From: Aplidium turbinatum
Taxonomy: Eukaryota; Chordata; Ascidiacea; Aplousobranchia; Polyclinidae
Reading direction: 5' to 3'
Assembly: GCA_918807975.1 (NCBI GenBank)
Contig: OU964929.1
Span: 14,091,197 to 14,155,196 of the forward strand
DNA: 64,000 bases
The notes below the pieces were generated by a model that saw nothing but the letters and a program-made list of their open reading frames with translations, was not told the origin of the DNA and did no database searches. Shown one piece after another: positions 24,364 to 36,020 of the stretch. The position numbers and the translations under genes were made by a program. Numbering within the stretch: position 1 is the stretch's first letter; every line of letters starts with the position of its first letter.

Positions 24364-25652
24364 CAGGGCCGGATTTACCAATAGGCTAGGCAGGCTGAAG
24401 CCTAGGGCCTCAAAGTCCAGGGGCCTCGAAATTCGGTTTCAAAGTTTGTAATTCTTTTAAAAACTTGACAAGTTTAAACCCTACCTAAATATATATATTT
24501 TCACAGGGTTAGCAAAGCCCTTCAGAAACCTGAATTGTTATTAAATACTTGTGCCGAATTGTAGGCTACAGTTCACTTGTGGACTTTCTAAGCGAAATTA
24601 GAGATGAGTTTGACGAGTTTGATCGGCAAGCAAAAGCAATCTTGCCGAATATTAAGTATAGAGCTGTCACTAGGAAACAAAGAAATGCACCTGACGCTTT
24701 AAGTGAACTCTCTTCAAAGGAAAGGTTTAAAATAAATTCCATTATCCCTATGCTCGACGCACTTGAAGCCAATTTAAGAAGAAGAGCTAATGTGTACAGT
24801 GACATTGCAGAAATGTTCCTCTCTCTTGCTAATCTGAAAGCAACTAAGGTAGAAATTGTACGAGGCGTAGAACCTTTAAAGGAAGCGTATCCGGAAGATG
24901 TTGACCCAAAACTTACTGATGAACTTCTACATTTTTATTTGTACGTGAGACAAACACAAAACCAAGGGCTTACCGGTACAGAAGAGCAATCTATTTCCTT
25001 GTCTCATGGAGACCTTTATGAAATTATGTCCAAGAAAAAAACTAACACTACCTTTCCTAATGTGGAAGCAATATTAAGACTGTTTCTAAGCTTAATGGTC
25101 ACTAACTGCTCAGGAGAGAGATCTTTCTCAAGACTCAAAAGTATCAAAAATAAACTGAGATCGACAATGTCTCAAGAAATGTTGTCCGCACTGAGCATTC
25201 TGTGCATTGAGAGTGACAAACTTAAACAGATAAATTTTGGTGAACTTTTGCATGATTTTGCTTTGATGAAAGCTAGAAAAAAAAATTGGTAGCCTAGTCT
25301 TACTCTATTTGATGGCTGTAACTATTTCTTATGTCCTCGTAAATAAACTTTACAATTATTGTAACGGTTGTTTGATCAAACAAATTAAAATTAAAAGCAA
25401 AACTGCCTAACTCAATTTTTATTCTTTTAATTAAAAACTTGCACCCATGAATGTGGAAAATGAAACGAACGAAGAGTTTAATGCACTCATATTTGCACTC
25501 ATAATGTTATATGCACTTATATAACATTAAGCAATGATATGTGATGTTGTTTAGAGAGAAATTCTGAGCTCAAAAATAGGGAGGGCCTCACAAATGGAAT
25601 AGCCTCACAAATGGAATAGCCTAGGGCCTCTCATGGTCTAAATCCGGCCCTG
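24364..25652 (+). mobile_element. hAT element with transposase C-terminus, TSD tgcacaat
   Basis: The ends are CAGGGCCGGATTTA and TAAATCCGGCCCTG, with an exact 8-bp target duplication tgcacaat at 24356-24363 and 25653-25660. It encodes the 3' part of a hAT transposase (see the CDS entry). The N-terminal half of a full transposase is missing, so this is an internally deleted copy. It sits 85 bp downstream of the 22983-24278 element. Confidence 0.9.
24549..25292 (+). CDS. hAT transposase C-terminal fragment (ZMYM1-like group)
   Basis: An open frame of 247 codons. The tail around residues 175-225 carries the hAT dimerisation region (NCSGERSFSRLKSIKNKLRS), and the middle resembles the C-terminal part of transposases related to zinc finger MYM-type protein 1. 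It lacks the zinc-finger and N-terminal catalytic regions; the first ATG here is unlikely to be the original start. It lies wholly inside the hAT element with its exact target duplication, so it is transposon-derived and not a host gene. The frame is clean, which suggests a fairly young copy. Confidence 0.8.
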   Translation: MCRIVGYSSLVDFLSEIRDEFDEFDRQAKAILPNIKYRAVTRKQRNAPDALSELSSKERFKINSIIPMLDALEANLRRRANVYSDIAEMFLSLANLKATKVEIVRGVEPLKEAYPEDVDPKLTDELLHFYLYVRQTQNQGLTGTEEQSISLSHGDLYEIMSKKKTNTTFPNVEAILRLFLSLMVTNCSGERSFSRLKSIKNKLRSTMSQEMLSALSILCIESDKLKQINFGELLHDFALMKARKKNW

Positions 25653-25660
25653 TGCACAAT

Positions 25661-27015
25661 GCAACTAAATATGACTTTAACCTGGACTAGCTTTAAACTA
25701 GCTCATAGATCGGCCTATTAGCCTACAGTAATTTGCCTAACTTATAACTGCCATCACTATGCCTAACCTATAGGCTACCCTACGTTTTGCAGTCTTGTCT
25801 TACTAATGCAAAGTCAACTTCGTGTTCAAAGCCAACATGATGTGTTTACTGTTGAAAAACACTTGGAGATTCTTCTTTGAAATAAATTGATTTACTATAT
25901 TATCTCCTTTATTTGTCAATTGCGATTTCGATGATTTTATTGCTCTTCAGTATTTGTACGCGTGCTCAAACAATAGGCTACTCTATTTGAATTGTAAAGT
26001 TTATGGAAGTAGTGAATGATACTTTGATGTTGCGCAATTTTACCACTTCGCAAAAGTATGTGGGCGTAGCCTACATTTTTTCAATGCTAAAGAATATCTA
26101 ACGCATGTAACAGTAATAAAAACTAACTAAATAAAACCACTAAGGTGGTAAAAACCTTCTTTTGAATTGTCCGATTTGTCACAGACACAGACCGGAAATT
26201 GAAATACACAAGGCATGTTGTGTATGTTATATCTTGCAATTGTCCACCATGCAATAAGGCGTATAGTAGACCGTCACAACTAAACTGTTTAGGCTATAGG
26301 TTACCGTACTAGCTTTACTCGTCACAGCAGTCAAGTTTATGTAGCCTATTTAAGGATTGAACAGAAATAAATTGAAAAGTGGAACATTCTAAACAAAACA
26401 GCAGTGCGCCCTTTCAAAACACTTTTGCGATGTCAAACCGCTTGAGTTATATAAAGGTTTGTGGCTTTCGATATAATTGAAACATGTTTGAATGTATGAA
26501 TGACCTAGAATGGTAGGCTATAATTTATAAATGTATATCATTTAGCCCATTATACCCTACAAGTTGTAGGCTACAACTACACTTGCTAGTGGTCAGAATA
26601 CTAGTTTATCACACGAAAATTGGGCTAAATAGTTAGCTAGTGACAGTTTTAATAATTCTGAAATAGATATACAAAATTAGAGGGTAACAAGATTCTAAAA
26701 TTGGTTTCGGGTAAAACTGCATCCAATTATGAACGACAATATATCGTCCTGGAAAGCGTAAAACATATATGCAGTCCTCAGGACAATGCCAATAAACAAC
26801 ACTAGTCATAGTACTAATATTACTCAACTATATAAAAGTTACATTAACTAAATTTGTATAAGCCTTGTTACTTACACAACAACCGTTTACCTGCCTCATT
26901 TTTAATAATCAAAAATCGAATTCGCTATAGGCTACTGCCATAACATTGTCAGTTTTTTAAACTATATTGCATTGGATACTACAGTTAGGCCTACCGGTAC
27001 TGGCAAGTGGCAAAC
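25661..27015. other. Intergenic stretch, no gene recognised
   Basis: AT-rich, with many taggctac-type words. The frame at 26633-26827 (minus) has no signature. No clear transposon ends were found. Confidence 0.4.
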
Positions 27016-27180
27016 CTCCTTCTACCCAGGGTGTAATAAATTGGGTGGGCGTAGTTGCTGAAGGAAAGGCGGCCGAGAGAAAGGAACTGGCCACCCTACT
27101 CTCGTTAGTGCCGAAGGCTTAGTAGGCCTATAATGAGAACCTTATCTTCTCATCCCCCGATGCTTGGAACAAGTATGGGA
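27016..27180. repeat. Dispersed repeat module shared with 49470-49626
   Basis: Both copies carry ttgggt, gacgtagttgctgaagga (here ggcgtagttgctgaagga), ccatcctactc-type words, and end near cccgatgcttg. The 49.5-kb copy adjoins a tRNA-derived SINE, so this may be a SINE body. Confidence 0.55.
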
Positions 27181-27228
27181 CTCACCTTTACCTTTTACAT
27201 TTTACATTCTAAAAAATGTTAATGTAGG

Positions 27229-28699
27229 CAGGGGCGCCGGAAGCGGGGGGGCAGGGGGGGCGAATGCCCCCCCCTGCCCTCAAATTTTCTGCAGATGGAG
27301 GGGCAGGGGGGGCAATGGTGCCCTTTTAAAGTCATGTAAGCTACTGCACATTTTGCAATATAACAATTTCTGCTATTCGCTTTTAGCCTAATTATAATCT
27401 TTCATTTTTGCCTCAAAATAATACTTACGGCATAAAATTTTGCAACACAGGACAGGCCTTAAAACTCGTTTTTTTTTTCGGCAGCCATCGTGGCCTACCG
27501 GGAGCTCCTTCTCGGCGGCCAAATCTGCGTGCTTGGAGGCCAAAATACAGAATAAAAATAACGATAGCACAAGTAAATAGAATTAAACTTGCAACAATGC
27601 TAAAATGATGACTTAGCGTTGTTGAAGTCTGAGCCTGGGCGACGTCCTACAATAGAATCGCTGCACCACGCAATAACTGCTTTATCGGGATTGTAATCCA
27701 GTACTATTCAAACGACACTCGCACGAGTGTCTCCAATGTGGCTGATTTTATAAAAGTTCGCTACTCCCCTAGAATTCTTTTTAGCAACGAAAAACAACGT
27801 TCGACATGTGTTGACGATGACGGCAAGGTAATAAAATAAGTATTTCAATGATTAAAACATTACTTGTAGGCTTTAACTGCCCTTTATCAGAACTGACGAT
27901 GCACTAGCAAGTGCGAAATTATTTTTCTGTTACATCTACTGACATCTGATCCTGTTGCCTTAGCAATTGAGGTTTTAGCTATTTCAATGATGTACATTAC
28001 TAAAAAACATTACTAAAAGAAGCATAATTTTTGCAAAATATGATCAAAAAATGTTTTCCCCATTGATGTCAACTAACTTTGTTCTCCTTTTTAACAACGG
28101 TTCAATGTCCGACAACATCGAATCGACATAAAAACGACAATATTGCCAGCCGATGTAAATTAGCAATTCGGATTAAGACTTTGTTAAAATAAACGTCGGG
28201 AATTACAAACAAGACTTACAGCGCTGGCGATCGCAGATGGATATTCCATCAATAACAAATATTCCCCACACAATGCAACAGTGGCGATTATGACGCGCTG
28301 ACCTAACTTTGCGTCACTCTTTGATACTGCATGTTTTCGACAGTTAATCCACGATCATTGTATTGCGAAATTAAATAATTGGCTAGGAGAGACCGGCGGC
28401 CAAACTTGGCCGATTGAGGAGGTAGCACCGGCGGTTCATTCAAGCACTACTTAGCGGCCATGGCCGCAGGCTGCTTTAAGGCTTGACAGTAGGTTACATC
28501 ATTATAAAATAGCATGATGCCATTGTTTGTATACCGGACACTTGTAGGCTATCATTACTCCATACATAGTGAGCTGATAGATTAGCATTATCGCTATGTC
28601 TTATCTTAAAACTTGAAAAAAAATTGGCCTTTTAGTAAACAAAAGTGCCCTTTTTTCGTAATCTTGCCCCCCCAGTCAAAAATCGTTCCGGCGCCCCTG
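27229..28699. mobile_element. hAT-like element, TSD aatgtagg
   Basis: The ends CAGGGGCGCCGGAA and TTCCGGCGCCCCTG are perfect inverted repeats. The exact 8-bp duplication aatgtagg is at 27221-27228 and 28700-28707. It is 1,471 bp with no transposase. A further insert with ends CAGGCCTTAAAACTCG (27453) and a matching right end near 28485 may be nested inside; its flanks match only partly. A copy of the small palindrome lies near 28086-28140. Confidence 0.85.
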
Positions 28700-28707
28700 A
28701 ATGTAGG

Positions 28708-29774
28708 CTACTTCAAAATTCAACACTAGACCTATACAAAGTTTCTAAACTGGTAAAATGTTGATTTGTCCAAATACCTAGACATTTTTGCCCAATGATT
28801 TTATTAATAACTGCATTAGTAGAATATACAGCAGAGAAAAAAGCAATAAAATTCATAAGGTTACCAGTAGGCCTACCCAGCAGGCTTAAATCTTACTCGT
28901 GAAGAAATGTAGCCTACATGCCAGTGAATAAGCTTACCTCTGCTCGCCAATTATGCTCTTTTACACTTGCTTTTTGCAACTGTTGCATCGAAACTTATCA
29001 TTCTGCCCGAATTGCTATACCACATGCAATAGGCCTAGTTTCCAAAATCGATGATGATGCATTTTACATTTATTGGAAAATATTGGTGTATCTCAAAAAT
29101 TATAACAATTATGTAAAGTTTGTAAACTGGTGAGATGTCGAAACATCATGGTGATTGATTTCCCCAAATAACTGGACATTATTGCTCAAATTCGCGACGT
29201 TTTTTCAGCGTGTGAGCGACCGTCCTCCCCCCCTTGCCCTCCCATCTCCTACGCCTATGCTGTCAATTAGCCTACTTTGCTTTTGAGTTAAAAGCAGATA
29301 AAAAATCTAAGATCAAAACGCCTAAAAAAATTATTTTGTAAACACAATCCCTGAATCCGGACGCATCAGCAGTGGTCGTCGCTAGAATATCATAGCGATC
29401 GACGTCCACGCATGAGCTGAGCTTACGTGTTGATTTTAATTGGCCATAATAACCAACTAAATGTAGAAACAATACGGATAAATATTTAATTAATTTACAG
29501 CTATTCCGCAGTCAGTACATGTTCAAATTTCAAATCTAATTTTAAATTTTTTCTATCTGTGCTTGTCAGGCGAGTCAATGCCGGATCTTACTTTTTCTAC
29601 TTTATATCGCTAGACGCTAACAACAACAACCGACTAAAGCTTTCTTTCAGTTGTGTTGAAGCCATCGCCATTTAATACAAAAGTTTACCTTGTCAACTAT
29701 GGTAGTAAACTCGACAAGTCTTTGCTTTTAGTACTGAAAGAACAACAAGATTAACCACGTCATTGAAGCTTTGT
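28708..29774. other. Intergenic stretch with a small local duplication
   Basis: No gene recognised. Two similar segments, near 28738-28795 and 29113-29190, share aaagtttctaaactggt / aaagtttgtaaactggt and a downstream ccaaata...gacatt word. Pyrimidine-rich sequence near 29221 (cgtcctccccccct) could be a transposon end. Confidence 0.4.
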
Positions 29775-29779
29775 CGAAC

Positions 29780-32607
29780 TGTCACAATCAATGTGCAATA
29801 GGGTGGGTCGATTTCTCCATTTATCATATAAATTTGAACACAGGTGCCACTTTACCTTCTAAACATTTCCTCAAAGTTTAAAATCGTTTGGTGCACAGCA
29901 ACCCATTACCCCAATGACCCCTGTTTCTATAACAGGGTTGCCAGATTGGGCAAAAAGTTGCGGAAATTTTTGTCATTTTATCTCATTTTTTCGCCCAATC
30001 CGGCAATCCTGCGCAGTGAGCGAACTTCTAATAGTCGTGCGGTTTAGCACTCCACAAAAAAACTTTGTGAAACTGACTCTTTATCTTATTCATCCGATAA
30101 TGATCCGAGTTTCATGGAGTGTGTCTCAACAAGTAGTGCCTACAATACCATCCCAATCCCTTGTGTTGCAAGGGAAACCCATCAAAAGATGGTTTCTGAC
30201 GAAACAGTTGCTGCTATTGCCACTGCTACTTTGGAGAATGTGTTCTCCACAGACATCATTATTGACCTACGGAAAGTGAGACATAGCCTAGTCAAGGGAC
30301 GTAGGCTACTGGATTGAAACCAACCCATGTCGTCAACAATTTTATATCGCTCTATTTCGATGGGAGAAAGGATGAATCATATTATGTCTTTGATGATTTC
30401 CACCACAGGAGAAAAATAAAAGAATACCATTACGTTTTACTGACACAACCTGGTAACAAATACATCTCTCATGTCACAACACCAAGTGGTCGTTCAGTTG
30501 ACATTTTAAAATGTATGATCAACGAGAATGTGAACATGGATGGAATTCGAATAACAGGTTGTGACGGGACAGCAGTGAACACTGGGAATCGTAATGGAGT
30601 AATTGCTAGAATAGAAGATCATATCCATTATGAAGTCCAGTGGAATATATGTTGGCCTATGCTGCCCATCAATGAGCTACCATTGAAGCATCTAATTGAA
30701 TTATTTGGAAAGACAACAGGTCCAGAAACATTCATTGGTAAAATTGGCGATATTCTGTGGTCAAACCTTATAGCCTTGGAGATCGCATTGTTTGATAAAA
30801 TTGAAACTCCCCATTTGCCAAAATTGGACAATTCAAAGATCTAAGCACACACCAGATGTACCTTTTTGAAATCTGCCATGGAATCAGTTTTGGGGAATGC
30901 TCTGAAACACTCTTACACAGAGATCCTGGGAAATATAATCATTTACAGCCACAGGAGCAAATCGAATGTGCCGCTATTATGTTAGTCAAATCCATCCATC
31001 AGAAGCTGTTAAAGGGGTACTAAAGGAAAAACCTGACTTGGCGATTTTCCACGTTCTTTGTGTTTAACTTGCTACCATAAAACGATTTTCAATAAAATTT
31101 TGTCCCATTGCAGTCTGATCAGCATCCCGCGCGTACTTTTGTCAGAGCTTTCAAAACCAGAATGGGCCTGAGCAGCGAAGCGTGCGCCTGTACAGTCTAC
31201 GTAATAAAAGACAAGCAATCAGCTAATCACGCAACAGTTGTTACTGCCGGCGATTTAGCTGTAGGCTATGTATGTATGTACATCAAAACATCAGATTTCA
31301 ACGTCAAAACATCAGACAGTTTGCTTAAAACCTCAGATCTGGTGTGGAAACATCAGATGTTGTAACGTGGCTTTTGTTATTGCTGTCTTTTGTGACGTAT
31401 TCTCGAGCTGTGTTTGCACTGTTTGGTCATTTTGAAAAAAAATGAAAATAAATGAAACATTGGACTTTGGGCCTTGCCAGTGCCATTGACAACAAATTTT
31501 TTTCGGTAATTTTTTTTGAAATGTATTCTTGAATGTTCAGTTTACGCATTTTAATGCTTAATTCCCGTTTGAAAATTTCATTTAGTATGCTTTTAAGACG
31601 TTGACACGATTCATTGCAACTGTATATGGTGGGCCTGTATGGTTTGCACTAAGATGCCACAGATATCAGCGATGCTCCAGCAGTAGGCTACTTTTCCTTA
31701 TGACACAACTCAGTCGTGGACTTGAGCAAGTAGAAGTGCAGTCTGTCATCGACAAATCGATCAAGCAAAATTGTTATGCAGCTCACCCCGAAAACTTGCT
31801 ATACCGGTATGCCATGTTTCATGACAATAGACCTGCCATTCGTGAAGTAGCTGTTAGGCGAATTCTGAAAGCACGAAAGCTTTCATCTACAATACTTTGA
31901 AGATTCCATCGCCCTGCTGATCAACTTAATCTTAATGCAATGGATTATATTGATATGATCGACTGGACACAGATTGACGTAACTGAACCACCATTATTAC
32001 CATCTAACTTAAGAACTAAGCGTGAGGATGAACTTTGGGATGCAATAAAGTCAGTCCCAGTAAAGTCGTCATACACACCACAGACTCAAGCCGTTGAAAG
32101 AATGATTCGTGTAGTCGCTGAGGTCAACCTCAAAAAACTGTTGGAAAGGAGAAAAGGAACTCTATGATTTATTCTATCTTAGATGCAAGGAAGCAGCGAC
32201 CTATATTTGAATCAAAGAAAGACTGTGTTGTTTAGTTTAACATCCAGGTGTGGCTTTAACTCATTACATTTCAATTGTGTTTCATTTTCACTCTAGCCTA
32301 CCTATTGAATATAATTTACCGTGAAGTAGAAAATTGTATTTTTCCATACCACCTGGGGTAAGTGGTTAGAAGCACACCATCACATTGAAATTTTAACACT
32401 TTATTTAGTATGGCAAGCCTCACCTAAATACCGATTTATGCGACAATCCGACAATTTTATGTGAAAATCGACCCACCCTAATGTGCAAGGCCTCGCGTCG
32501 GGCTGCTTTGCGTCTTGACAGAATTTGCTGTTTTCATTGTGGAATTTTGAGCGATGTGTTGTTATCGGGTATTGACCTGAAGTAACCTTTGAATGAGAAA
32601 TCGTGAC
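29780..32607 (+). repeat. Left LTR, plus orientation, split by a hAT insertion
   Basis: The first 19 bases lie at 29780-29798 and the remainder at 32489-32607; the hAT and its duplicated 8-mer lie between. The sequence is the reverse complement of the right LTR, with about two differences. Confidence 0.8.
29799..32480 (+). mobile_element. hAT-like transposon of the GCDGT/NELPL family inserted in an LTR, TSD atgtgcaa
   Basis: The ends TAGGGTGGGTCGATTT and AAATCGACCCACCCTA are perfect, with an exact 8-bp duplication atgtgcaa at 29791-29798 and 32481-32488. The coding remnants belong to a protein family I recall as widespread but poorly described in invertebrates: YFDGRKDE, ITGCDGTAVNTG, NELPLKHL and TGPETFIGKIG in 30314-30844; AHPENLLYRYAMFHD in 31601-31900; TQAVERMIRVVAE in 31940-32167. 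The frames are discontinuous (30114-30317, 30314-30844, then others), and about 31010-31600 looks like foreign or diverged sequence splitting the gene. It is a decayed autonomous copy. The 8-bp duplication fits the hAT superfamily, but family assignment is from memory. Confidence 0.78.
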
Positions 32608-32725
32608 ATTCTGGGTGGTGACAGGAGCGGGATTCGAACCCGCGCCTCCATGGGAGCGCGGGTTCGAATCCCGCGCTTCGAAACCCGCGCCTCCCGGACG
32701 AGCCCCCAGAGTGTCACGATTTCTT
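32608..32725. repeat. tRNA-like palindromic junction next to the left LTR
   Basis: Directly after the left LTR the sequence matches the complement of a tRNA-Leu 3' region over about 34 bases (tggtgacaggagcgggattc onward, including the T-arm). A second T-arm-like copy (gcgggttcgaatcccgc) follows in opposite orientation, then a minus-strand tRNA-Pro-type primer-binding sequence (cccggacgagcccccag) and a short piece of LTR end. It is not a tRNA gene: no complete cloverleaf is present. Confidence 0.65.
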
Positions 32726-34489
32726 TCTATCTCTTACCAAGAAAAAGACTTGGAAAGGTTCAATGACGTAGTTTAATGGGTCAAACCGAAAAGCAGTCAA
32801 TTAAAGGTCGAATGGTTCTACTATGAAATGATAATCTAACTTCTTGAAGGACTTTAACGAACGGCTTCTCAAATAACTCTAATTTCGAACACAGTTTATA
32901 TCAGCACCAATTCTCATCCACTTGTATTCGATTACTTCAACTCTCAATCAACAATAATTTCTGTACCAACTACCAATCCACAACCCATAGCACAACTCCC
33001 ATCATCACATAATCAACTCAAATAAATCAATTCTCATAAGTCCATCGTTGCATGATCTACCAACGACAGCTTTTCTCAAAACAATAGTCACGTTTACTGT
33101 GAAAGTTTCCATCGTCCTCAACAACTTCAGTGCACCGGCGAGCGAGATGGCCCATCTTCTTACATCGGAAACACTTCCTCTCCGGACAGTCCTTGGCGAG
33201 ATGACCTTTTTTGTGACAGTTGTAGCAAGCCTTTTCATCAAAAGGGCAGCTCCTGGCTATGTGTCCAATCTCTCCACATCGGTAGCAGTGGTTGTCACGG
33301 CAACGTCTGTTTTCCGAATGTCAGCCGTCAGCAACACACTCCCTGGCAAAATGTCCGCGTCTACCGCATCTATAGCAAACTCCAAATGGTCGTCGCCTGC
33401 CTCTTCTCCTCGGTTCTTCGCGCTCGTTGTATCCATGACCGTGAGATCGTCGCTGATTATCTGCAGAACAATCTCGAGCAAAGTGACCATTCTTGCCACA
33501 AGAATAACAAGTAACTTCAAAATTTCTCTCAATAACATTTCCGATTATAAGATCAACTAAAGGATTTTGCAAGCATAATGCTTTCACAGTCCCACTACAA
33601 TACGGAGTTTCGATATATATCTTCGCTAACGGTCCTTGGATTGAAGTGTTATTTATCGACATCACAATTCCAGTTTTTCCCGTTAACTGACTGTCTTTAA
33701 CCAAATCTCTCCTCACCATTATACCCGTAGAACCAGAATCACGTAAAACTTTTACCTTTTTGTTTCCAACTGTTCCATCCACTACTGGCAGGTAATCTTC
33801 AGGTATTATTTTTTCGCAAACTTCTTCATCCGGTCTCTCCTCCTCAAGCGCTGGTTCAGGAATCATTAACGCACAACCGCATCGATAAACGTCCGTGTCT
33901 TTATCTTTTCCAGACTGATTGGATCGGGAAAACGACTTGTCTCTCTTCAGCTTCTCGTTGTGCTTGTTTCTCTTCAGCTTCAAGTTCACGCTGTGCTCAC
34001 TTTTCTTCAGCTTCAAGTTGTGCTCGCTTCTCTTCAGCTTCAAGTTCTGCTTTCCTTATTTCACGAGCAGCTCTTCTATCTTCTCTTTCGTCAGCTTCTC
34101 GCTGAGCTTTTTGGGCCATTATCTTGTGATACTCTTCCATCACAAACTGAGACTTCTCATTATCACTCAGCCCCATTTGTTCAGCCATGCTCCGTAAGTC
34201 TTCAATCATCTCATGTTTGACGGTATCCGACATTTTGACAACTTGTTGTTGATTTATTCTTTTGGTAAATCTTCGGTTTTTCGATAATCCCGGACGAGCC
34301 CCCAGAATGTCACGATTTCTCATTCAAAGGTTACTTCAGGTCAATACCCGATAACAACACATCGCTCAAAATTCCACAATGAAAACAGCACATTCTGTCA
34401 AGACGCAAAGCAGCCCGACGCGAGGCCTTGCTCATTGATTGTGACACGAACAAAATCTCACTTTTCCAATTGGAGGTATAGGACCTATT

Positions 34490-34768
34490 CAGACACGAAT
34501 CTAAGAGTTTTTTTCGGGGGGGGCCAGAAAATTTGAAAATCAATTAAAAAGAAAGAAAAAGCTAAACAGATATGAACAATGATACTACGACATATACGAT
34601 ATGCTAGAAAATAGACATTAAAGCAACCATTTTCATCAATTGTGATGCCGAGGGACTAATATCAGCTGTTTAGAAGCATATCAAACCATTTGATGCGGAA
34701 ACATACAATTTTTCACAAAATTTTGGGGGGGGCCGAGCCCCCTGGGCCCCCCTATAAATCCGCGCCTG
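34490..34768. mobile_element. hAT MITE, TSD gacctatt
   Basis: An element of 279 bp with the exact 8-bp duplication gacctatt at 34482-34489 and 34769-34776. The ends CAGACACGAATC and, as reverse complement, CAGGCGCGGATTTATAGG are imperfect inverted repeats. Runs of G inside both ends (ggggggggcc) extend the terminal similarity. It sits 38 bp beyond the LTR fossil. Confidence 0.75.
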
Positions 34769-34776
34769 GACCTATT

Positions 34777-35626
34777 GTACCTTTCCGCAGATCAAGGAAA
34801 CTGAATTGTAATGCTAAATAAATTCCAAATTTAACACTACACCAAAAGAGCAAGTTTTGTCACAAACTAATCAGTTTTTGGTGTAACATAAATTGCCCTA
34901 CCTAGGCTACAATGATAGCCTATTACACAAATTTTTAGACGAAAATAGCATTAACGCTGAGCAATGCAAAAGGTAGCTTCTTCGACATTGTCACTAAAAT
35001 ACTAGAATCATTAAAAAAAATTAAAAAAAATGTTCAATGCAAAAGTGCTCTAAAAATTAAGTAGGCCTATATTTTCATGTTAATGTGCAATTTTCTTGCA
35101 ACTTTTTTTCAAAATATGAATTGAAATATGAACATGTATATGAATAATAACAATTGTCCAATCCAGCAGAAACCTCATTAAACTTTAGAACAGGGCTTCA
35201 TAACCGGGGGTGCTCGCAGGAAGTGCGAGAGCTGTTTCAAGGAGGTACGGGATTGCTGAATGATTACGGTTAGTTATAGGCTACGCTAAAGGAATAATTA
35301 GGGAAGCTTTTTTCTACAAAATGGGCACATGTTTTGCAAAGAAAATCAAGTGCAAGCTGTAGGCCTATAACTTTATACTTTTCTGTATAATTGCGTTGTT
35401 GTTAAAAGAATCTCACAGAAAGGTTCCAAAAAAAACTTTTCGAAAAAAAACTTTCTGTAGGGTTCTTTTCGAAACAAGTTCCGAAAAATAACCCTAGTGT
35501 AGTTATACCTATTTTACGCGTGAGAATGTTAAGCGATGGTTTAAAATGTTAATTTATTAGGTAACTGGCTGTCTAATGAAACTCTGTTTGTCTCAAGGAT
35601 ATTCACACTCATTTGTCTAATTTATA
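34777..35626. other. Intergenic stretch with possible transposon ends
   Basis: No gene recognised. The string cagggcttcataaccggggg at 35191 looks like a hAT left end without a located partner. Around 35410-35500 there are several copies of aggttcc/gggttctttt words that recur in inverted form near 36025-36130, so an older fold-back or transposon may bracket the repeat at 35627-36020. Confidence 0.4.
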
Positions 35627-36020
35627 TATCTGACTCCATTATCTAATTTCCACACAATTGTTATTCGAATTATAATTTTAAGTTATCAGAAGGTGTTCGT
35701 ATGATGTTGTAGGTCTATAACACAATTTGAATTTAAACAGTACAGAATAATGAAATTACAGGATAGTGAAACATTATCACGAGTTATTACATTTTAATTA
35801 AACAATCAATTTAATGTTTTTCTGAGAGCTGAACTGGTCTAACTGAGCTCTCGCCAAATGCGAACAAGTCATTTTATAATCATCAGTTCCCTTTTTCTTA
35901 TTGACTTCGGGAGCAGATTAAATGGAAAATTACAATTCTTTAGGAAATTACGCATGGTTTGAAATGGTTCATTTTAGTTAAAGAAAGGGAATTTATATGA
36001 TGAAATAATGGATCGCTACA
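35627..36020 (+). repeat. 400-bp dispersed repeat, copy A
   Basis: Begins tatctgactccattatc and ends atggatcgctaca. It is nearly identical to 37339-37786, apart from a short internal tandem array missing here. The 3' end is shared exactly with 38451-38521 and the 5' end with 39169-39336. No coding capacity. Confidence 0.8.

Larger units (their letters stand above)
29780..34446 (-). mobile_element. Fossil Ty3/gypsy-like LTR element with inverted LTRs, TSD cgaac
   Basis: A retroelement fossil bounded by the 5-bp duplication cgaac (29775-29779 and 34447-34451). The right LTR (34308-34446, minus orientation, 139 bp, TGTCAC...GTGACA type) is followed on the minus strand by a primer-binding site complementary to the 3' end of tRNA-Pro (ctgggggctcgtccgggat, 34287-34305). 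Next come a charged Gag-like coil (about 34240-33950), an aspartic-protease-like domain with DSG (about 33800-33560), and a run of CCHC zinc knuckles (about 33540-33100). No reverse transcriptase or integrase region is seen. The left LTR is in the opposite orientation and is split by a hAT element. The two LTRs differ at about two positions, so the insertion is young. The element is incomplete and its coding region is broken in several places. Confidence 0.75.

Noticed and set aside
24549-25292. Host ZMYM1-like gene
   Set aside because: The frame lies inside an element with matching terminal repeats and an exact 8-bp target duplication, and lacks the N-terminal half.
32630-32700. Apparent tRNA gene with perfect B box
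   Set aside because: Only the 3' tRNA arm is present, in two opposing copies beside an LTR. There is no anticodon arm or A box, so it is primer-derived sequence.
33919-34220. Plus-strand frames rich in Phe, Ser and Leu
   Set aside because: They are antisense to the Gag-like charged repeat region of the LTR fossil.
35860-35900. A further hammerhead from ctgatga in the 400-bp repeat
   Set aside because: The reverse strand has CTGATGA but no GAAAC at workable spacing and no complementary helices.
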